Source of the DNA: DATLRC01 sp035534895
GTDB lineage: Bacteria > Patescibacteriota > Saccharimonadia > Saccharimonadales > UBA4665
Direction: 5' to 3'
DNA length: 19,887 nt
NCBI GenBank assembly: GCA_035534895.1
Contig: DATLRC010000008.1
Span: forward strand, 1 to 19,887
In this document: positions 16,159 through 19,887 of the stretch, one piece after another
Layout: each line of letters opens with the position of its first letter
How positions within the stretch are numbered: the first letter of the stretch is position 1
The notes under the pieces: model-generated
Told to the model about the DNA's origin: nothing
The model's input: the letters and a program-made list of their open reading frames with translations, nothing else
The model's database searches: none
Made by a program: the position numbers and the translations under genes

Positions 16159-16331
16159 GCATCAATCTTATCATGTTTGAGCTTGAGCCATTGAGATCAG
16201 TTAATGGACACAAGTTATAAACATAATCGCTCTGTGGTCGACCAGCTTAGACTCTACCCCTATCAAACCATTATCACCTAGATACGGACTAAGGTAGATA
16301 AAAAAATACGGTATAACTTTTAGAATAGCCC

Positions 16332-16735
16332 TTATAAGCTAAGGATTTTAAGTTCATCTAATTCTAAGCTGAGCAGTTCTTTATCGTTCGTAATAAAAAA
16401 TTCAGCCTTATATTCTATTGCTGTAGCAAGGTGTATTGCACCGCAACCATAGACTTGCTTACCATAGCGTTTTGTAAGAGAAATTGCTCGTTCGCATATA
16501 CTTAACGATACTGGGAGGAATTTCGTAGCACCCAAATCATTTAATATGCCCCTTAGTTTCTTGTCTGAGTCATCGCCGCGCATTACAGCACCAGTCATCA
16601 ATTCTTGTGCCACACAAGCACCGATAGTACAGCGTCTTCATGTTCTCCTCGTTTTACAAGTGCTTGAGCGGTTTTTGACCAAGAACTTACGCCCTTCAGG
16701 GCGTAGATTAATACATTTGTATCGTAAGCTATCGT
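16332..16735 (-). pseudogene. vapC: Broken VapC-type PIN-domain toxin
   Basis: Two frames together read as one PIN toxin of about 133 residues. The first part (TIAYDTNVLIYALKG...AVLSVLV, 16735 to about 16613) continues in another frame as AQELMTGAVMRG...GAIHLATAIEY...FITNDKEL. The break is at GTGTG (16611-16615); removing one GT restores the frame. The expected ATG start is ACG at 16733-16735. The acidic residue before AIHLATA, normally Asp, is Gly. These three lesions imply loss of ribonuclease activity. A frame starting at 16613 could still make a 93-residue C-terminal fragment. The gene overlaps the end of the antitoxin gene, as in intact vapBC operons. Confidence 0.8.
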
Positions 16736-17001
16736 TCTTCAGAAGTTAATTTGGGTTGCATTGAGTTACGCAATGTCCTTGTATAACTGGCAACATCTTG
16801 ACCTTGAGTAGTCCAGGTACCCGAAAGAGTTCCGAAGTGCTTTTCAATAGGTAATTTATCTGATAGTTTTAGATTACCATTTTCGGTAACCATAATAGTA
16901 ATACGAGAGCCCGGTCGTAATTTTAACCGCTCCCGCAAGTCTCGAGGTAATGTAACTTGACTTTGGGACGAAACTTTAAGAGTATATGAAGAGTTTTGCA
17001 T
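16729..17001 (-). CDS. vapB: AbrB/SpoVT-family antitoxin (VapB-like)
   Basis: This 90-residue protein has a swapped-hairpin AbrB DNA-binding domain in residues 6-50 (LKVSSQSQVTLPRDLRERLKLRPGSRITIMV). A C-terminal tail (about 55-90) would wrap the toxin. The reading frame is intact although its partner toxin is broken, so it may now act only as a DNA-binding protein, or as an antidote to a related toxin. Its last residue, Arg, and the TAG stop appear to result from a base change that also destroyed the vapC start (see findings). An 11-bp inverted repeat overlaps its promoter upstream, consistent with autoregulation. Confidence 0.82.
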   Translation of the reverse strand: MQNSSYTLKVSSQSQVTLPRDLRERLKLRPGSRITIMVTENGNLKLSDKLPIEKHFGTLSGTWTTQGQDVASYTRTLRNSMQPKLTSEER

Positions 17002-17007
17002 GATTAC

Positions 17008-17055
17008 ATAATAATTCAGTAGTCAATAAAGTAAAGTGATTTTATTTACTTTATT
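17008..17055 (-). promoter_or_regulatory. vapB promoter with 11-bp inverted-repeat operator
   Basis: Perfect 11-bp arms AATAAAGTAAA (17025-17035) and TTTACTTTATT (17045-17055) are separated by 9 bp. On the minus strand TTTACT (17030-17035) and TATTAT (17008-17013), 16 bp apart, form a plausible promoter whose -35 lies inside one arm. That is the expected layout for antitoxin autorepression. The rest of the gap to 17222 shows nothing I can support. Confidence 0.5.
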
Positions 17056-17222
17056 TGGTCGAGTGGAAGCGATTAAACTTGAATAGATTGACGCTCTATA
17101 TATCATCACTCAAAAGATACTGGAAAATAGATAAAACTTAGAAGATAAAGTCAGCTAAGTCTAGCGACCATATTGCTATGTGCGAGCTGTAAATGACGTC
17201 GCAGAAGTCTAGATGATCAGAG

Positions 17223-17561
17223 CTAATCTCTTAGTAGCGTATCGATTAGCTCTTGTGTTTGCTCAAGTACTTCATAGGGTGCATTTTCGACAAACGAAAC
17301 ATTTCTCTTTGTCCAATCAAGATTTTTGACTTGGTCGGCAAGGACTACTCCATCGATCTTTGTAGCTCTAACTCGTACTTCAAATGGATAGTCTTTAATC
17401 TTTGAAGTAATAGGACAAGCGAGCATTAACTTCGAACTTTGATTATAGCTCTTAGGAGACAATATGATTGCTGGCCGCACACCTGCTTGCTCGTGACCTT
17501 GTTGAGGGCTAAAGTTCATCCAAACTATATCACCCCTATTCGGTATATATTTTGTTACCAT
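17223..17561 (-). CDS. mazF: MazF-type mRNA interferase toxin
   Basis: This 112-residue toxin cleaves mRNA at short sequences and arrests growth when free of its antitoxin. The MazF/PemK fold is clear: YIPNRGDIVWMNFSPQQGHEQAGVRPAIILS at residues 5-35 with the conserved RGDIVW and G-x-EQ-x-G-x-RP, then CPITSKIKDYPFEV and GVVLADQVKNLDW. The acid-base Arg in RPA and the following Thr in PIT are present. The ATG overlaps the last 7 nt of mazE, so synthesis is coupled to the antitoxin. The length is normal, with no frameshift, so it appears functional. Confidence 0.95.
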   Translation of the reverse strand: MVTKYIPNRGDIVWMNFSPQQGHEQAGVRPAIILSPKSYNQSSKLMLACPITSKIKDYPFEVRVRATKIDGVVLADQVKNLDWTKRNVSFVENAPYEVLEQTQELIDTLLRD

Positions 17562-17803
17562 ACTTCATTACCTATTGGCTTGCCCCAATCAACTTCTTCA
17601 TGAATATTGTTAGGCGTAATAGCTTCCACAAGCTTATCAAGACTAATTTTTTTATGTTTTTGTGGTTGAATAGTCGCAATTATTCCATTACTGACAATTT
17701 GAACACTACTATTTTCTGATAGGCCGAGGTCTTGCGCGATAGCAGTAGGTATGCGTACAGCAAGACTGTTACCCCATGTTTTGACGCTTGAATTTACTTT
17801 CAT
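17555..17803 (-). CDS. mazE: MazE-type antitoxin
   Basis: The 82-residue product has an AbrB-like N-terminal DNA-binding domain (VKTWGNSLAVRIPTAIAQDLGL). Its acidic, Trp-containing C-terminal tail (EEVDWGKPIGNEVW) is the part that neutralises MazF. The ATG at 17803 is preferred over an in-frame GTG at 17821, because GGAGG (17813-17817) is spaced about 9 nt before it and is consumed as coding sequence by the longer form. It should bind its own promoter together with MazF. Operon order mazE-mazF with a 7-nt overlap is typical. Confidence 0.93.
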   Translation of the reverse strand: MKVNSSVKTWGNSLAVRIPTAIAQDLGLSENSSVQIVSNGIIATIQPQKHKKISLDKLVEAITPNNIHEEVDWGKPIGNEVW

Positions 17804-17823
17804 ATCGATAATCCTCCGCACTT

Positions 17824-17852
17824 ATGATATACAAATGTATGTACTTTGTCAA
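17824..17852 (-). promoter_or_regulatory. mazEF promoter with operator-like palindrome
   Basis: A perfect TTGACA (17847-17852) and TATCAT (17824-17829) are 17 bp apart on the minus strand. Between them lies ATACA-AA-TGTAT (17829-17840), an inverted repeat well placed for autorepression by MazE/MazF. The predicted start, about 17817, falls at the first base of the ribosome site. Confidence 0.65.
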
Positions 17853-17884
17853 CAAAGGATGAACATAAAAATTATGGTCGATGA

Positions 17885-18013
17885 GAAGATGGGGTAATTG
17901 AACGACTACTGGGCAATATAGCCGAGTGGTTTATTGACAATCCTGTACCTTCGTGGCTAAAACAATTGGGAGAGGCTAAAAATACAGCCTGTCACCAAAG
18001 CTATAGCTACTAA
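17885..18013 (+). pseudogene. Possible gene remnant, no start codon
   Basis: This 42-codon open stretch on plus reads like protein (for example IAEWFIDNPVPSWLKQLGEAK) and ends at TAA 18011-18013. It begins after a TGA and has no ATG or GTG start. It may be the tail of a gene lost by deletion in this toxin-antitoxin patch, or chance. I cannot name a family. Confidence 0.25.
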
Positions 18014-18048
18014 ATCTATATAAGATGAAGTGTTTTGAATTCTATTAT

Positions 18049-18711
18049 CTATTTACCAGAATATATTAATTCACCTACTCTAGCGATAGCGAATTGACCA
18101 CCCTGCTCAGCTATTTCATTCTGTTGTTCTGCATAAGAAACGTTGGGCTGAACGTTGAGCATATTGGCAATATTGCCCTCATGACTACCCATAACAACGG
18201 AGTAATACTTCCCTGTTGTTCCGTTGTTGGTGTTAGGATATGTGCTATATACCAAAGCTATGGGCGTAGTTATTTCATGTGCATACTCTTCCGTATAGCC
18301 GCCCTCTGCTGATCGCTGAAGAGGTTTAGCATACTGTATCGTTTCGAGTTTAACCTCGCCAGTTTGTGGGATTGGTGCAAAATATCCGTAAAAATTATTG
18401 CTTAGTTTTATGGGATTAGAGATACCTATAGTGCCCTCACCCTTAACATCTTTTGCCCCGACTGGTATTTCATAGCCCACCTCAACGGTTACATCGTTGG
18501 TAATGTGGTCCTTACTGTTTAACGCTTGTTCGATAGTGGTTGCTGTGGGGCCATTATTCTGTTCGTGATTACCTATTGTATAGCCTACAGTACCTGCAGA
18601 CGCAAGAAGAGCAATGCTTGCCGCGACTTTTTCAATTCGATGAGCTTTTCCTGCTCGATTTATCTTTTGTTCTGTTGTTCCGTTGTTGGTAGATTCTTTA
18701 GACTTAGACAT
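18049..18711 (-). CDS. Membrane-anchored extracytoplasmic protein of unknown function
   Basis: The product is 220 residues. A hydrophilic N-terminus (Ser/Thr/Asn/Lys-rich, about 25 residues) is followed by one membrane helix (about 30-47, VAASIALLASAGTVGYTIG). A soluble, probably secreted domain of about 170 residues follows, with no cysteines or recognisable catalytic motif. I do not recognise the family. The ATG at 18711 is preferred over GTG at 18717, because a consensus promoter predicts transcription starting at that ATG. The peptide TNNGTT occurs twice, encoded by an exact 19-nt direct repeat (18213-18231 and 18672-18690). It lies between mazEF and tRNA-Pro on the same strand. Confidence 0.7.
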   Translation of the reverse strand: MSKSKESTNNGTTEQKINRAGKAHRIEKVAASIALLASAGTVGYTIGNHEQNNGPTATTIEQALNSKDHITNDVTVEVGYEIPVGAKDVKGEGTIGISNPIKLSNNFYGYFAPIPQTGEVKLETIQYAKPLQRSAEGGYTEEYAHEITTPIALVYSTYPNTNNGTTGKYYSVVMGSHEGNIANMLNVQPNVSYAEQQNEIAEQGGQFAIARVGELIYSGK

Positions 18712-18717
18712 AGCCAC

Positions 18718-18746
18718 ATACTATCACATATATTGAATATTGTCAA
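18718..18746 (-). promoter_or_regulatory. Promoter predicting a leaderless mRNA
   Basis: TTGACA (18741-18746) and TAGTAT (18718-18723) are exactly 17 bp apart. The seventh base after the -10 box is the A of the ATG at 18711, so the mRNA would begin at its start codon. The -35 box starts one base after the tRNA-Pro CCA end. Confidence 0.65.
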
Positions 18747-18747
18747 A

Positions 18748-18824
18748 TGGTCGGGGTGACAGGACTTGAACCTGCGACCTTACGGCCCCCAGCCGTACGC
18801 GCTAGCCAACTGCGCCACACCCCG
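18748..18824 (-). tRNA. tRNA-Pro, anticodon GGG
   Basis: The 77-nt cloverleaf has the acceptor stem CGGGGTG/CACCCCG with the C1-G72 pair typical of bacterial tRNA-Pro. It has a D arm with AGTTGGCTAG, an anticodon stem TACGG/CCGTA around the loop CTGGGGG (anticodon GGG), and a T arm with GTTCAAGTC. The discriminator is A, and CCA is encoded (18748-18750). Confidence 0.95.
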
Positions 18825-18862
18825 AGAAGTGCTCTCAAATTATATCACTCCCTTAAATAAGC

Positions 18863-18893
18863 AAAGAGCCCAAGACATATGCCCGGGCTCTTT
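18863..18893. terminator. Intrinsic terminator after candidate RNA C
   Basis: Perfect 9-bp arms AAAGAGCCC (18863-18871) and GGGCTCTTT (18885-18893) enclose a 13-nt loop. On minus the stem ends in TTT and is followed by GCTTATTT; on plus by ATTT. The stem is strong and the U-tract imperfect. It separates candidate RNA C from tRNA-Pro. Confidence 0.6.
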
Positions 18894-19054
18894 ATTTACA
18901 AAGTCAGGGGTGCCGAGGTGATCTACCTGAGAAACCCAGGTGGGTGCTCGCACGTAGCCGTCACAACGCCTACAAATATTGAGCTCCCTAAAATGATTAG
19001 TATTCAGATAATCATCCGCTCGGCCTTAATAGCTATACAGCCATCCTGACCTAT
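18863..19054 (-). ncRNA. Candidate structured non-coding RNA C (about 190 nt)
   Basis: A perfect TATAAT (19061-19066) predicts a start at 19054. The 5' end (GUCAGG, 19045-19050) pairs with CCUGAC (18903-18908). Inside that, GCCGAG (19019-19024) pairs with CUCGGC (18912-18917), so two nested helices close the molecule. Within it are hairpins AUGAUUA/UAAUCAU (near 18992-19014), GUAG-CGU/ACG-CUAC (near 18953-18972) and ACCUG/CAGGU (near 18924-18940). A small GGCU/AGCU hairpin sits between the two closing helices. The terminator at 18863-18893 ends it. No reading frame fits. It does not match SRP RNA (no GGAAG apical motif), tmRNA or RNase P, so its identity is unknown. Confidence 0.5.
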
Positions 19055-19060
19055 TTATCT

Positions 19061-19066
19061 ATTATA
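19061..19066 (-). promoter_or_regulatory. -10 box of candidate RNA C
   Basis: A perfect TATAAT on the minus strand lies seven bases before the predicted start at 19054. The -35 is weak: AGTACA at 19083-19088 with a 16-bp spacer, overlapping the end of the protease gene. Confidence 0.45.
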
Positions 19067-19086
19067 CGGTCCTTGCTTCTTGTGTA

Positions 19087-19713
19087 CTAGCTTAATCCGA
19101 GAAGCCAGCTAATTAGATGACCGTTGATGCTCAAGATCACTGGCGCGATAAACTGAAAGACCAACAGCATAAAGACAAGGATAGCTAAAAATCCCATGGA
19201 CTCTATTTGATACAACAGCCTTTGTACCGGCTCTGGCGCAAAAGCATAAAGCAATCGTGATCCATCTAGGGGCGGAAACGGTATCATATTAAATACAAAA
19301 AAGGCGATGTTGACCGCAACAAAGAGGTAGAAAAAGTTATCTGCAAGACTACCCATATTAAAGCGAAAGAGCCCTGCTCCAATAATAGCCAATGCTAGAT
19401 TTGTTAGTGGTCCTGCAACACCAACTAACGCTGCACCATACTCTCCCCAGCGCACTCTTGACGGATTAAAGGGGACTGGTTTTGCTACAAAAAAGGGCGG
19501 CAATCCCAATAAAATAAGAAGTAAAGGCAGCATGACCGTTGTAACTATATCAATATGTTTCAGTGGATTTAGACTGAGTCGACCCAGATCAGATGCTGTG
19601 CTATCCCCCAGCCAATGGGCAGTAAAAGCGTGCATTGCTTCATGAACTGCCATCGAGAATAAGATAGCAGCAAAAACCATTAAAAAATCAATGCCCGATA
19701 AATTACTAAACAT
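19087..19713 (-). CDS. Site-2-type intramembrane metalloprotease (M50 family)
   Basis: This 208-residue multi-pass membrane protein cuts substrates within or near the membrane. The zinc site HEAMH (H24, E25, H28) lies in the first hydrophobic segment. The third ligand is D150 in the family motif NMIPFPPLDGSR (142-153), and GPLTNL (101-106) matches the conserved NxxG-like region. It is the short form without PDZ or CBS domains. About five hydrophobic segments are visible. Substrates cannot be told from context. A TATACT box ends 10 nt before the ATG, so the leader is very short. It is divergent from the gene starting at 19804. Confidence 0.92.
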   Translation of the reverse strand: MFSNLSGIDFLMVFAAILFSMAVHEAMHAFTAHWLGDSTASDLGRLSLNPLKHIDIVTTVMLPLLLILLGLPPFFVAKPVPFNPSRVRWGEYGAALVGVAGPLTNLALAIIGAGLFRFNMGSLADNFFYLFVAVNIAFFVFNMIPFPPLDGSRLLYAFAPEPVQRLLYQIESMGFLAILVFMLLVFQFIAPVILSINGHLISWLLGLS

Positions 19714-19772
19714 CCTGGCCTATAGTATATCAGCCTAATAGCAAGCATGTATAAGTTCAAACACATATTAGA

Positions 19773-19801
19773 CTCTGCGGACTAAACTAAGCAGGGTTTT
19801 T
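19773..19801 (+). promoter_or_regulatory. Hairpin that can mask a ribosome site
   Basis: CTCTGC (19773-19778) pairs with GCAGGG (19791-19796) and five T residues follow, so it resembles a weak terminator. The AGGG in the right arm is also the only ribosome site for the ATG at 19804. The hairpin may therefore regulate, or merely precede, that gene. Confidence 0.35.
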
Positions 19802-19803
19802 AT

Positions 19804-19887
19804 ATGTCTACTCCAGGTACTGTCTTTATGTGGGGGTTCGTAAAGGGTTATGCTCGTAATGCTATGAACATACAAGACATAACCCAC
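19804..19887 (+). CDS. Start of a plus-strand gene, truncated by the window end
   Basis: The frame is open for 28 codons from ATG 19804 to the last base (MSTPGTVFMWGFVKGYARN, then AMNIQDITH). AGGG lies 7 nt before the ATG. The visible part is too short to assign a family or predict location. It is divergent from the site-2 protease gene. Confidence 0.55.
   Translation, partial: MSTPGTVFMWGFVKGYARNAMNIQDITH

Noticed and set aside
18901..18965. Plus-strand TPP-riboswitch-like CTGAGA element
   Set aside because: The second conserved TPP segment is missing and no thiamine gene lies downstream; promoter and terminator favour a minus-strand RNA.

Overview
The window comes from a Candidatus Saccharibacteria (TM7, Patescibacteria/CPR) chromosome. 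Two stretches of the 16S gene (43-63 and 1422-1440) match, from memory, the classical TM7-specific 16S primer sites. The 16S gene carries a group I intron with a homing endonuclease, as is common in CPR bacteria, and the reading frames use the standard code. Composition is moderately AT-rich. Gene functions are read from motifs alone; no database search was possible.

Layout. 1-1954 (minus): 5' two thirds of a 16S rRNA gene, split by a 1028-nt intron (181-1208) encoding a LAGLIDADG protein. 2151-6725 (minus): gyrB-gyrA operon lying directly upstream of the rRNA gene. 7072-9292 (plus): a sortase-type surface protein and a small membrane protein. 9289-12733 (minus): a proline-rich small protein and a 1001-residue membrane-anchored type IV secretion/conjugation-like ATPase, meeting the surface operon tail to tail. 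12782-13147: small membrane protein. 13148-13963: no convincing protein gene, but two divergent transcription units that look like structured RNAs, then the infC promoter. 13964-15020 (plus): infC-rpmI-rplT, with infC apparently starting on AUA. 15076-15434 (minus): RNase P RNA. 15466-16158 (minus): a pterin-4a-carbinolamine dehydratase domain fused to RNase HI. 16332-17803 (minus): a decayed vapBC locus and an intact-looking mazEF locus. 18049-18711: an anchored secreted protein of unknown function. 18748-18824: tRNA-Pro(GGG). 18863-19054: a third candidate structured RNA. 19087-19713: site-2-type membrane metalloprotease. 19804-19887: start of a plus-strand gene cut by the window edge.

How it fits together. 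Most of the window is housekeeping: rRNA, gyrase, IF3/L35/L20, RNase P and a tRNA. The accessory parts are the envelope and secretion-like block (7072-12733), relevant to an epibiotic lifestyle, and a toxin-antitoxin patch between the RNase H gene and tRNA-Pro. Transcription signals are unusually readable. Many promoters are near-consensus with 17-bp spacers, and several -10 boxes end only 5-10 nt before a start codon, suggesting leaderless or near-leaderless mRNAs beside Shine-Dalgarno-led genes. The most novel-looking items are the three candidate structured RNAs, the dehydratase-RNase H fusion, the AUA start of infC, and the single-base explanation for the broken vapB/vapC junction.
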